Positions 1 to 6,262 of a stretch of 8,751 bases of DNA are shown here, piece by piece (position 1 is the stretch's first letter; every line of letters begins with the position of its first letter). A program made the translations under genes and the position numbers. Under the pieces are notes generated by a model. It saw nothing but the letters and a program-made list of their open reading frames with translations, did not search any database and was not told the DNA's origin. The DNA is from an uncultured Clostridia bacterium (GTDB lineage Bacteria > Bacillota > Clostridia > Oscillospirales > Oscillospiraceae): assembly GCA_945613045.1 (NCBI GenBank), contig CALZAG010000062.1, forward strand, positions 1-8,751, in the 5' to 3' direction.

Positions 1-927
1 TCCGGCTTCAAGCGCAGGATAGCAACGGCGGCGGAGGACCGAGGTCTGGAGGTTGAATATCTTATCTGCTCGGGAGACCCCGACTCGCTTGACGGCATAT
101 ACATACCCAAGCTTCATTTGGGATATCTCGACGCGACGGCTCCCCACGTTACCGAACCGAGATATTTCGGGTTTGATAGTTGTTATGTTAACCTCGGCCG
201 CTTCTGCTCTGCGTCCCCGGACGATAAAATACGCGAGTATACGGAGAAATATCACGCCATGTACAAGAGAGCTTACGCATTTCTGGCCGCCGCAGGCGAG
301 GTCAAGAGAGCGGAGATACCCGAGCTTATAAGCGAAAAAACCATTGATAAAGTTAAAAACAAAGCCCGCAGTGCCTTTTCGCGGGAGTTGGGCTCATGCA
401 GAAGCCTTTCAGCGGGAGGACGAATGCGCCGGCGCTTTATCCGCTGCATAAGCTGCAAGGGCGAGCTGTGTCTCTCGGATAGCGTTCAAGAATTATGTAA
501 ACGAATCTATCTGTTGGATGACCGCTGCGGTCTTGCGGACGTTTATCTCAGGGAGATAGGCGATATCGCCCGTGAGCGCTGCGTGGAGGTCATACTGTGT
601 CCCTCTCCCCTGTGTCCGGAGCTGCTGGACGCGGTGCTGCTGCCGGAGTACGGGCTTGGCTTTGTATCGGCGTCGGCCGCCGATATAAAAAATCCGTGGC
701 GTCATGTCCGTCTGGACGCGCTTATACCCACGGAAAGTATGAAAGTGCACCGTCCTGAGCTGAAAAGAGCCGGGAAGCTGTACTGTGCGCTTACGGCTGA
801 GGGCATAAATTGGCTTAAAAAGGCAAAGGAATATCATGACCTGCTCGAGAAGGCCTATAATCCCCATGTTGATTTCAAGTCGCTCAACGCTTTCTGCGAC
901 AGCGAAATCGGGCGCATCTTCGGTTGA
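1..927 (+). CDS. Tandem P-loop ATPase of the PRK06851-like family, 5' partial
   Basis: The reading frame is open from base 1 to a TGA at 925-927, giving 308 visible residues. The first residue, Ser, appears to be the last residue of the N-terminal P-loop (GxxGxGKS), because the following SGFKRRIA matches the helix after that loop in the family. Only about 35-45 N-terminal residues should therefore be missing (inference). The family signature is clear at residues 24-50: SGDPDSLDGIYIPKL, then LDATAPHV. The family usually has two ATPase-like halves. Here the second half (from about residue 166, KRIYLLDD) keeps the surrounding strand and helix pattern and the C-terminal helix pair (KKAKEYHDLLEKAY). 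However, the loop at residues 172-180 reads LDDRCGLAD and has lost the Gly and Lys of a P-loop. The cellular role of this family is unknown to me. The family call is from memory of its motifs. The gene converges on the minus-strand operon and shares a terminator with it. Confidence 0.8.
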   Translation, partial: SGFKRRIATAAEDRGLEVEYLICSGDPDSLDGIYIPKLHLGYLDATAPHVTEPRYFGFDSCYVNLGRFCSASPDDKIREYTEKYHAMYKRAYAFLAAAGEVKRAEIPELISEKTIDKVKNKARSAFSRELGSCRSLSAGGRMRRRFIRCISCKGELCLSDSVQELCKRIYLLDDRCGLADVYLREIGDIARERCVEVILCPSPLCPELLDAVLLPEYGLGFVSASAADIKNPWRHVRLDALIPTESMKVHRPELKRAGKLYCALTAEGINWLKKAKEYHDLLEKAYNPHVDFKSLNAFCDSEIGRIFG

Positions 928-944
928 TTGCGGAAAACTGACAA

Positions 945-973
945 TGACGGCGCATCTTTGCGATGCGCCGTCA
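945..973. terminator. Bidirectional terminator hairpin between convergent genes
   Basis: A perfect 12-bp stem (945-956 TGACGGCGCATC with 962-973) encloses a 5-nt loop. It lies 17 nt after the stop of the ATPase gene and 23 nt after the stop of the minus-strand J-domain gene. Read on the minus strand it is followed by TTGTCAGTTTTCC, a moderate U-rich tail. On the plus strand the tail is poor (CTGGTTAATACTGTTT). It most likely ends the minus-strand operon and perhaps also the plus-strand gene. Confidence 0.75.
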
Positions 974-996
974 CTGGTTAATACTGTTTCATTTTA

Positions 997-1632
997 TCAG
1001 CAGCAGCATCCGCCCCACGGAGTAAGGCAGGAGAAGCAGAGGTACGTGCTGCAGCAGTCATCGCAGGCGCAGCAGGAGTTGTTGTAGTTCCCGCTGTACT
1101 GCTGATAATACTGGCCGTTATTCTCAAGCCGGTTGAGGAGCTGGCGGTATTCCACGTTGTCAGGCTCGATCTCGACGGCACGCTTTGCGCTGTCAAGCGC
1201 GGCGATCTTATTACCGGCGTACATATTGGCAACGGAGTTGAGATAATACCATCGTCCGTCCCGCTCGGGTACCGGTACCTGGGAAAGTGCGGTGAGCGCC
1301 TCGGCATATCTGCCGTTGCGTATGTAGTTCACCGCAGCTCTGCACTCGGCCCGTTCACGGGGCTGCTCCCTTGCTCCGCCGAAGCCTCCGAAACCGCCGT
1401 AGCCCCCGTAGCTTCCATAGCTGCCGTAGCCGCCCTGCTGCTGGCTTCCGGCGCCGCCGTTTTTGATCTGGTCATAGGCCGCGTTTATCTCGTTCATTTT
1501 GCGCGCCGCTTCCGGGTCGTTGGGGTTGCGGTCGGGGTGATATTTCTTAGCCAGCTCACGATAGGCTTTTTTTATCTCTTCATCCGAGGCGTCCCTTGAA
1601 ACGCCGAGGACTGCATAGGGGTCCTGTACCAT
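997..1632 (-). CDS. J-domain protein with Gly-rich linker, helical repeats and Cys-rich tail
   Basis: A 211-residue protein. Residues 4-58 form a J domain with the Hsp70-stimulating HPD motif at 32-34 (KKYHPDRNPND), so it should act as a co-chaperone of DnaK (family knowledge). Residues 59-86 are a Gly/Tyr/Phe-rich linker resembling the G/F region of DnaJ. Residues 93-170 form helix pairs that look like TPR repeats (NGRYAEALTAL, then NKIAALDSAKRAVEIEPDN). There is no DnaJ zinc-finger or substrate-binding domain. Instead the last 25 residues (187-211) hold ten Cys, including SCCAC, DDCC and a final CCC. The ATG at 1632 follows AAAGGAG with 9 nt spacing, and that site overlaps the stop of the DUF5685 gene 14 nt upstream, which suggests coupled translation. 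It is the last gene of the operon. The Cys tail could bind metal, be lipidated or form disulfides; the sequence alone does not say which. Confidence 0.9.
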   Translation of the reverse strand: MVQDPYAVLGVSRDASDEEIKKAYRELAKKYHPDRNPNDPEAARKMNEINAAYDQIKNGGAGSQQQGGYGSYGSYGGYGGFGGFGGAREQPRERAECRAAVNYIRNGRYAEALTALSQVPVPERDGRWYYLNSVANMYAGNKIAALDSAKRAVEIEPDNVEYRQLLNRLENNGQYYQQYSGNYNNSCCACDDCCSTYLCFSCLTPWGGCCC

Positions 1633-1646
1633 CCGGCACTGCTCCT

Positions 1647-2468
1647 TTAACTTGTACTTCCGTAATGGCGGTTAAACTGTGTCCAAACACCGCTGCACAG
1701 TATATTTTTTATAATGTCCGTATCCTGCACCAGCGGCAGAGCGTCAAAGCTCCTTACGCAGTCTGCCAGCAGCATCTCCAGAATGTCTCTGAAGCACTGC
1801 TCCTCATCCAAGCGTCCGTACAGATGCACAAAGGGGTTATATTTATAATAACGCTTATCGTTCTTAAGGTCAATACAAGCGTCCATAACATAGATGAATT
1901 CTCCGAGAGCCATTCCGAAAGAGCGCAGAGCGCCGCTCCAGCGGTCCTCCCTGAGGACGAACAGCTCCGCCATGAGCCTTCCGAAGGCCGCGGCCGCCGC
2001 GTCGGGGCTTTCCTCACGCCGGTTTTCGATGTCCTTGAGCTCCGACAGGGAGCTTTTTATAACTGAGCACTGTCGGGGATAAGCCTCGCATATCTTCTCA
2101 TACGAGCTTTTCATGAGCTTCGACTCCGCCAGCGCGGCGACGTTTATATCGTCCTCCCAGTCGTCGAGGCAGTTGAGATACGCCAGCGCTATATTCATGT
2201 CGGCGGCGTAATCCGTCACGGACGATTGCCTGAATTTCCTGTGTTTCATGGGATGCGCCGGACAGGGAGCCTCGCCCTGAAGCTCCAAAGGCTCGTACAG
2301 CGAGCTCAGCACGAGCACGAGGAAGGTCATGTCATACGTCAGAGTCATCCTCGCAAGGCTGCCGTGGCGCTCTTTAAGGCTGCGGCACAGTCCGCAGTAG
2401 CAGGACTTGTACCTCTCCCGCTGCTCATCGCTCAGCCGGTCGAGGCTGGCTGTTACGAAGCCGAACAT
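1647..2468 (-). CDS. DUF5685 family protein
   Basis: A 273-residue, mostly helical protein with no signal peptide. The N-terminus (MFGFVTASLDRLSDEQRERYKSCYCGLC spans 1-28), the TLTYDMTFLVLVLSSLYEP stretch (42-60) and the TDYAADMNIALAY stretch (85-97) fit what I know of the DUF5685 family, whose function is not established. A Cys/His set is visible: C23, C25, C28, C69, H72 and H76. Two acid-rich helices also stand out: LDDWEDD at 101-107 and DACIDLKNDKRYYKYNP at 196-212. Two facing Asp-rich helices in an all-helical protein recall the magnesium-diphosphate sites of isoprenoid synthases; this is a structural guess, not an assignment. The ATG at 2468 lies 1 nt after the stop of the zinc-ribbon gene and has only a weak ribosome site, so translation is probably coupled to the upstream gene. 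I am sure of the gene, fairly sure of the family and unsure of the function. Confidence 0.85.
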   Translation of the reverse strand: MFGFVTASLDRLSDEQRERYKSCYCGLCRSLKERHGSLARMTLTYDMTFLVLVLSSLYEPLELQGEAPCPAHPMKHRKFRQSSVTDYAADMNIALAYLNCLDDWEDDINVAALAESKLMKSSYEKICEAYPRQCSVIKSSLSELKDIENRREESPDAAAAAFGRLMAELFVLREDRWSGALRSFGMALGEFIYVMDACIDLKNDKRYYKYNPFVHLYGRLDEEQCFRDILEMLLADCVRSFDALPLVQDTDIIKNILCSGVWTQFNRHYGSTS

Positions 2469-2469
2469 A

Positions 2470-2877
2470 TCAGGTCTTGCCCCGGAAAGAGTTTCCGCAC
2501 TTGCGGCAGACGATGTTTATCTTGCCCTTGTGCCTGGGAACTCTGAGCGTTGTACGGCAGGCCGGGCAGGTAAAAAATTTATAGTCCTTGCGCTGCACCC
2601 AGCGCTCATGCAGCATTTTCAGTTTGCCCGCGGCGCTGTATCGTATGCGCAGAAAGCGATTATTCTCATCGCTGCGCTTATAAACATTGCGCGACAGCAT
2701 ACGCACATACACTATGACGAGCAGCACGAATGCAATTATCCATATCAGCTGCGAGATCCTCGTGCCGTTGAACACAACAGCCGCGACCATGAACACCAGA
2801 CTGACTATGGACAGGAATTTATTAAGCTGATCCGTTCCGTAGCGACCCGCCATAAAGCGTGCAAATCTTTCTCTCAT
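2470..2877 (-). CDS. Membrane protein with two TM helices and a C-terminal zinc ribbon
   Basis: A 135-residue protein from the ATG at 2877. Hydrophobic segments at about 21-37 and 43-60 are separated by a short NGTRISQ turn, so they form a membrane hairpin. A basic region follows (61-100), then a C-terminal zinc ribbon with two knuckles: CPAC at 104-107 and CRKC at 124-127. The basic N-terminus (MRERFARFMAGR) and the basic post-TM region suggest that both ends face the cytoplasm (positive-inside rule). The ATG is preferred over the in-frame TTG one codon upstream because AAGGTG lies 7 nt before the ATG but only 4 nt before the TTG. It is the first gene of the three-gene operon and its stop is 1 nt before the DUF5685 start. 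No function is known to me; it could anchor the soluble partners to the membrane (inference). Confidence 0.85.
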   Translation of the reverse strand: MRERFARFMAGRYGTDQLNKFLSIVSLVFMVAAVVFNGTRISQLIWIIAFVLLVIVYVRMLSRNVYKRSDENNRFLRIRYSAAGKLKMLHERWVQRKDYKFFTCPACRTTLRVPRHKGKINIVCRKCGNSFRGKT

Positions 2878-2902
2878 CAAATGTCACCTTGATAGAACAG
2901 TA

Positions 2903-2919
2903 ATTTATCAATGATAAAT
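2903..2919. promoter_or_regulatory. Palindrome at predicted transcription start, candidate operator
   Basis: ATTTATCAATGATAAAT is a perfect inverted repeat with two 8-bp arms around one central base. It directly abuts the -10 box of the operon promoter and covers the expected start site, which is a usual place for a repressor site. The regulator is unknown. Chance symmetry in A+T-rich DNA is possible. Confidence 0.4.
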
Positions 2920-2949
2920 ATTATCACAACCAATATATAAATATATCAA
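2920..2949 (-). promoter_or_regulatory. Sigma-A type promoter of the zinc-ribbon/DUF5685/J-domain operon
   Basis: On the minus strand, TTGATA (2944-2949) and GATAAT (2920-2925) are separated by 18 nt. The -10 box is preceded by TGT, giving an extended TGnGATAAT element. The region is very A+T-rich compared with the genes around it. The predicted start near 2913 gives a leader of about 35 nt before the ATG at 2877. Confidence 0.65.
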
Positions 2950-2988
2950 GAAATTGTTAACATCAGCATCGCGGATCTGAAATCCTGC

Positions 2989-3028
2989 GGGAGTACGGCT
3001 GATCATTTTCAGCCCTTGCTGTACTCCC
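2989..3028 (-). terminator. Large hairpin over the lipoprotein stop codon
   Basis: GGGAGTAC (2989-2996) pairs with GTACTCCC (3021-3028), an 8-bp outer stem. GGCTGA (2997-3002) pairs with TCAGCC (3009-3014), a 6-bp inner stem with a 6-nt loop. Six unpaired bases (3015-3020) form a one-sided bulge. The stop codon at 3009-3011 lies in the inner stem and the last coding triplets lie in the outer one. No U-run follows on the minus strand (GCAGGATTTCAG), so it is not a canonical intrinsic terminator. It may instead protect the 3' end of the transcript. Confidence 0.4.
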
Positions 3029-3866
3029 AGATATATTCAATGGTCGTGCCCTGTGCTCCGTCGGTCTGCGTTCGGACGCATTTTGTGATATTTCCCGGCT
3101 CGTCGTAGCTGTATTCATTTTTTGTGCTGCTGACGAGCTCTCCTCCGGCGGTATACACGCTGCACTTTGTCTCGTTGCCCATATCGTCGTAGGTATACTC
3201 CGTGCGACTTATTACACTGCCGCTTTCATCATAGCTTATCTTACCAAGCAGCCGGCCCTCGGCGTCATAGGTATAGGCGTCCCTGATCGAGCCGCCCTCC
3301 ATGTAGTCCTGACGGGTGCAGCTTATCATCGCGCCGGCGGCATCATACTCATAGGCGTATTCGGCAATAAGCTCGCTTGAGCCTTCGTAATGCTTTTCTC
3401 TGACGAGCTTTTCATCCTCGTACTCGTAAGCGGTGACCGATGCGACGGTATCCCCCACCTTGCTGGTCTCACTGAGCTTGAGGCCCGTTTCGCCGTATTC
3501 ATAAAGCACCCTGTATTCCTCGGAATAATTCTCCGCGTCCTCGGCGACATAGCTCGTCATGACGCTTACCCTGCCGTCGGAATCCCGCGTGTACTCCTTG
3601 TAGCTCACGGGGGCGTTGTTGATTCCGAAGGTGAGCTCCTTTACGACTTCACCAAAGCCGTCATACTCATAAATGACCGTGTTGAACTTAAGGCCGTTGG
3701 GATTATACCAGACCTCTCTTATAAGAGTTCCTTCCTCCGCGGTGTAGATATGAAGCTCCTCGGTAGGCTCGGCGGTGGGGTCGGGCTCGCGCGTTTCTCC
3801 GCCGCCGCAGGCGCAAAGCGACAGCGCCAGCATCAGCGTGAGAGCAAGGCTTACAAGCTTTTTCAT
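3009..3866 (-). CDS. Lipoprotein made of YD-type tyrosine repeats
   Basis: A 285-residue protein with a lipoprotein signal peptide: MKK, a hydrophobic stretch 4-17, then LCAC with the lipidated Cys predicted at position 20. A Gly/Pro/Glu-rich, low-complexity tether follows (21-40). From residue 66 the rest is a series of imperfect repeats that start Y-E/T/S-Y-D and carry a G a few residues later: YEYDGFG (66), YTRDSDG (92), YEYGETG (122), YEYEDE (147), YEYDAAG (172), YTYDAEG (198), YTYDDMG (224), YSYDEPG (252) and a final YIWEYSKG (278). The period is mostly 25-28 residues. The pattern matches YD/RHS-type repeats, which form beta-hairpin sheets, but there is no toxin or RHS core domain. The protein should sit on the outer face of the cytoplasmic membrane. 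The ATG at 3866 follows GGAAGGAG with 10 nt spacing. The gene stands alone between serA and the zinc-ribbon operon. Its ligand or role is unknown. Confidence 0.88.
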   Translation of the reverse strand: MKKLVSLALTLMLALSLCACGGGETREPDPTAEPTEELHIYTAEEGTLIREVWYNPNGLKFNTVIYEYDGFGEVVKELTFGINNAPVSYKEYTRDSDGRVSVMTSYVAEDAENYSEEYRVLYEYGETGLKLSETSKVGDTVASVTAYEYEDEKLVREKHYEGSSELIAEYAYEYDAAGAMISCTRQDYMEGGSIRDAYTYDAEGRLLGKISYDESGSVISRTEYTYDDMGNETKCSVYTAGGELVSSTKNEYSYDEPGNITKCVRTQTDGAQGTTIEYIWEYSKG

Positions 3867-3920
3867 GGTTCTTCGGCTCCTTCCGGCATATTGTCGGTCC
3901 CAAAATATTTATTCAATGTT

Positions 3921-3949
3921 TTTTAAGAACAGGCAGCTTAAAAAGCCGC
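3921..3949 (-). terminator. Probable terminator after serA
   Basis: On the minus-strand RNA, GCGGCUU pairs with AAGCUGC across a UUU loop (3949-3933), giving 7 bp including one G-U pair. The tail is CUGUUCUU. It lies 16 nt after the serA stop and before the lipoprotein gene. The stem is short, so termination may be partial. I found no convincing separate promoter for the lipoprotein gene in 3867-3964. Confidence 0.45.
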
Positions 3950-3964
3950 TCTTTCACTTCCGGA

Positions 3965-5128
3965 CTACAGTACCCTTACTCTCAAAACATCATCCATGCG
4001 CCGGATAGTGTTCGCCGTATCCTCCCATATATCGTCGTTGAGATCAATCATGGTGTAGGCGTATCGGCCGCGCGGCTTGTTTATCATATGCTCGATGTTA
4101 ATATTCTTCGCGGTTATGAGGTCAAGTATACGGTTTATCATGCCCGGCACATTGTGATGGATGACGCACAGGCGGCAGACGCCCATCCGCTCAAGCTTCG
4201 CGGCAGGAAGATTGACTGAGTTCACTATATTGCCGTTTTTCAGGTACTCATAAAGCTGGCGCGCCGCCATTTCGGCGCATCTGTCCTCGCTCTCCGGCGT
4301 GCAGGCGCCGAGGTGAGGCAGAGCGATGACGTTTTTGCCGCCAAGGATCTTTTCGTTGGGGAAATCGGTGATATACTTTGCGACCCTGCCGCTTTCAAGA
4401 GCCGCGAGCATCGCGTCGTCGTCGACGACCTCGGCGCGGGATTCGTTTATTATGCGCACGCCGCTTCGCATCAGCGAAAACGCTTTTTCGTCCAGCATAT
4501 GGTGGGTATTCTCGTTGTAGGGTATGTTTATGCTTATATAGTCGCAGCTTCGGAAGATCTCGCTCAGCTCCTCCGCCCTCTCGACCTCCTTTGAAAGCCG
4601 CCACGCTGCGTCAACGGACATGAACGGGTCGTAGCCGATGACGTTCATATCCATCGCAAGGCAGGCGTTTGCGACCAGGGAGCCCGTCGCTCCCAGGCCC
4701 AGCACGCCAATGGTCTTGCCCATGAGCTCGGGCCCTGCGAAATTGGACTTGCCCTTCTCCACCAGCTCGGGTATTTTTTCGCCCTCGCCGGCGATGCTCT
4801 TGACCCACTCGATGCTGCCCATAACGTCGCGGGAGGCCATGACGAGCGAGCATATGGTCTGCTCCTTGACCGCCTCGGCGTTCGCGCCGGGGCTGTTGAA
4901 CACGACGATGCCCTTTTCAGCGTACTCGTCGATCGGGATGTTGTTATAGCCCGCTCCGGCTCTGGCAACGCCGAGCAGCTCCGGATTAGGCTCAAAGCCG
5001 TGCATATCCGCGCTGCGGACTATAATTCCGTCGGGGTCTTTAACGTCCGCGCCGACATTGCAGCCCAGCTTCTTCAGCTTATCCAGACCCACGGGCGATA
5101 TCTTGTTCATTGTCTTTATATTATACAT
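3965..5128 (-). CDS. serA: D-3-phosphoglycerate dehydrogenase with C-terminal ACT domain
   Basis: A 387-residue enzyme that oxidises 3-phosphoglycerate to 3-phosphohydroxypyruvate with NAD, the first step of serine synthesis. The substrate-binding half carries RAGAGYNNIPIDEYAEKGI (56-74). The Rossmann loop is GLGATG (144-149), with the acidic ribose-binding residue in GYDP (D167). The catalytic set is R231 (NESRAEVVDD), E259 (DFPNEK) and H272 (LPHLGA). Residues about 316-387 are an ACT domain with HHNVPGMINRI, the usual serine-binding type, so feedback control by serine is plausible. The length fits the short class with ACT but without the intervening domain of the longest SerA proteins. The ATG at 5128 has GAGGT 8 nt upstream. 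A TTG at 5143 overlaps that site and is unlikely. The start overlaps the serC stop by 8 nt, indicating coupled translation. One oddity is that the family's usual ARG-G around the catalytic Arg reads SRAE. Confidence 0.95.
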   Translation of the reverse strand: MYNIKTMNKISPVGLDKLKKLGCNVGADVKDPDGIIVRSADMHGFEPNPELLGVARAGAGYNNIPIDEYAEKGIVVFNSPGANAEAVKEQTICSLVMASRDVMGSIEWVKSIAGEGEKIPELVEKGKSNFAGPELMGKTIGVLGLGATGSLVANACLAMDMNVIGYDPFMSVDAAWRLSKEVERAEELSEIFRSCDYISINIPYNENTHHMLDEKAFSLMRSGVRIINESRAEVVDDDAMLAALESGRVAKYITDFPNEKILGGKNVIALPHLGACTPESEDRCAEMAARQLYEYLKNGNIVNSVNLPAAKLERMGVCRLCVIHHNVPGMINRILDLITAKNINIEHMINKPRGRYAYTMIDLNDDIWEDTANTIRRMDDVLRVRVL

Positions 5129-6206
5129 GGTGCTCGACCTCAAATTTTTTCATGTAATCTATGAGAGCCGTCACGCCCTCAATGGGCATGGCGTTATACA
5201 GGGAGGCTCTCATACCGCCGGTCAGGCGGTGTCCCTTAAGGTTCAGGAGCCCCCGCTCCGCGGCGCCCTTCACGAACTGCGCGTCCAGCTCCTCCGAGCC
5301 TGTGCGGAAGGTGACGTTCATATCGCTGCGCGAACCCGCTTCGGCATGGGGGATGAACAGCCTGCTGTCGTCAAGATGGTCGTACAGGAGCTTTGCGCGG
5401 CTTGATTTCAGCTTTTCCATCGCCTCAACGCCGCCGATGCTCTCCAGCCAGTCCAGCATGAGCCCCAGCATATATATGCACCAGCAGGGCGGCGTGTTGA
5501 GCATACTGTCCTTTTCTATAAGGGTACTGTATGTCATTACGGTCGGGCAGACGGGAAGCTGCTTACCCGCAAGGGCTTTGTCTACGATAACTACCGTAAG
5601 CCCCGCGGGAGCCATATTCTTCTGCGCTCCGGCATATATAAGACCGTATTTTGATACATCAACGGGTCTCGAGAGGATGTCTGAGGACATATCGCACACG
5701 AGCGTCCTGCCTTCCGCCTCGGGTATCCGCTTCCATTCGGTACCGTAGATGGTGTTGTTGGCGCAGTAGTAAAGATAGCTCGAACCGGCGCTCAGGCTCA
5801 GCTTTTCGGGTATATAGCTGTGCCCTCTGTCCGAGCTGTCGCAGGCGATATTGACCCGGCCGTATTTTTCGGCCTCCCTTGCCGCGGCAGCCGAGAAATG
5901 GCCGGTAACGGCATAGTCGGCGCAGCCGTCCTCGCCCATGAGGTTCAGCGGGATCGCCGCGAACTGCTGGGTGGCTCCGCCCTGAAGGAACAGTATCTCG
6001 TGACTGTCCGGGACCTTGAACAGGGCTTTCAGCTTTGCCTTGGTTTCATTGAAAATTTCCGCAAATATCTTACTTCGGTGGCTCATCTCCATAACGGACA
6101 TTCCGCTGCCCTTATAATCCATGATCTCGCTTCCGGCCCTTTTCAGCACGGCTTCCGGCATCATGGACGGCCCCGCGGAAAAATTATAGACCTTTTCTCT
6201 TGACAT
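5121..6206 (-). CDS. serC: Phosphoserine aminotransferase
   Basis: A 361-residue PLP enzyme, close to the usual length of about 360. It converts 3-phosphohydroxypyruvate and glutamate to phosphoserine and 2-oxoglutarate, the second step of serine synthesis. The N-terminal YNFSAGPSMMPE (7-18), LQGGATQQF (74-82), NNTIYGTEW (150-158) and the PLP lysine in AGAQKNMAPAG (K196) are diagnostic. The aromatic residue that stacks on the PLP ring is Phe104 (TGHFS) rather than the Trp of E. coli, which I recall as common in Clostridia. The substrate/C-terminal end has HRLTGGMRASLYNAMP. The ATG at 6206 has AAAGGAG 8 nt upstream; a GTG three codons earlier overlaps the ribosome site. serC is first in a serC-serA unit with its own strong promoter, and serA overlaps its end. 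Confidence 0.96.
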   Translation of the reverse strand: MSREKVYNFSAGPSMMPEAVLKRAGSEIMDYKGSGMSVMEMSHRSKIFAEIFNETKAKLKALFKVPDSHEILFLQGGATQQFAAIPLNLMGEDGCADYAVTGHFSAAAAREAEKYGRVNIACDSSDRGHSYIPEKLSLSAGSSYLYYCANNTIYGTEWKRIPEAEGRTLVCDMSSDILSRPVDVSKYGLIYAGAQKNMAPAGLTVVIVDKALAGKQLPVCPTVMTYSTLIEKDSMLNTPPCWCIYMLGLMLDWLESIGGVEAMEKLKSSRAKLLYDHLDDSRLFIPHAEAGSRSDMNVTFRTGSEELDAQFVKGAAERGLLNLKGHRLTGGMRASLYNAMPIEGVTALIDYMKKFEVEHHV

Positions 6207-6239
6207 GATGAGCACTCCTTTCAGAAGATATCGTTAAAT

Positions 6240-6262
6240 TATTATAAGTGACACATATAATA
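6240..6262. promoter_or_regulatory. 23-nt near-perfect palindrome inside the serC promoter, candidate operator
   Basis: The palindrome is centred on A6251. The left arm TATTATAAGTG and right arm CACATATAATA agree at 10 of 11 positions. It covers the whole -10 box and almost the whole spacer, so a bound dimeric regulator would block RNA polymerase. I do not recognise the site as CodY, TnrA, PerR or any other named box. Confidence 0.5.

Noticed and set aside
911..958. 10-nt direct repeat GGCGCATCTT at 911-920 and 949-958
   Set aside because: One copy is in the ATPase 3' end and the other in the terminator arm. The right arm could pair with either, but the 12-bp local stem is far better; no mobile-element signs such as flanking duplications.
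1372..1440. Short repeated units resembling a tandem DNA repeat
   Set aside because: They encode the Gly/Tyr/Phe linker of the J-domain protein; the repetition is at the protein level and the codons vary.
2878..2880. TTG start for the zinc-ribbon protein
   Set aside because: The next codon is ATG and has the better 7-nt spacing from AAGGTG; the TTG has only 4 nt.
5129..5143. Upstream TTG start for serA
   Set aside because: The TTG overlaps the GAGGT ribosome site of the ATG at 5128, and the extra residues match nothing in the family.
6207..6215. GTG start for serC at 6215
   Set aside because: It overlaps the AAAGGAG ribosome site; the ATG at 6206 has ideal spacing and gives the family N-terminus.
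6256..6261. TATAAT on the plus strand upstream of the mtaB 3' end
   Set aside because: It is the mirror half of the palindrome; there is no -35 box at 16-18 nt on that strand and no plus-strand gene downstream.
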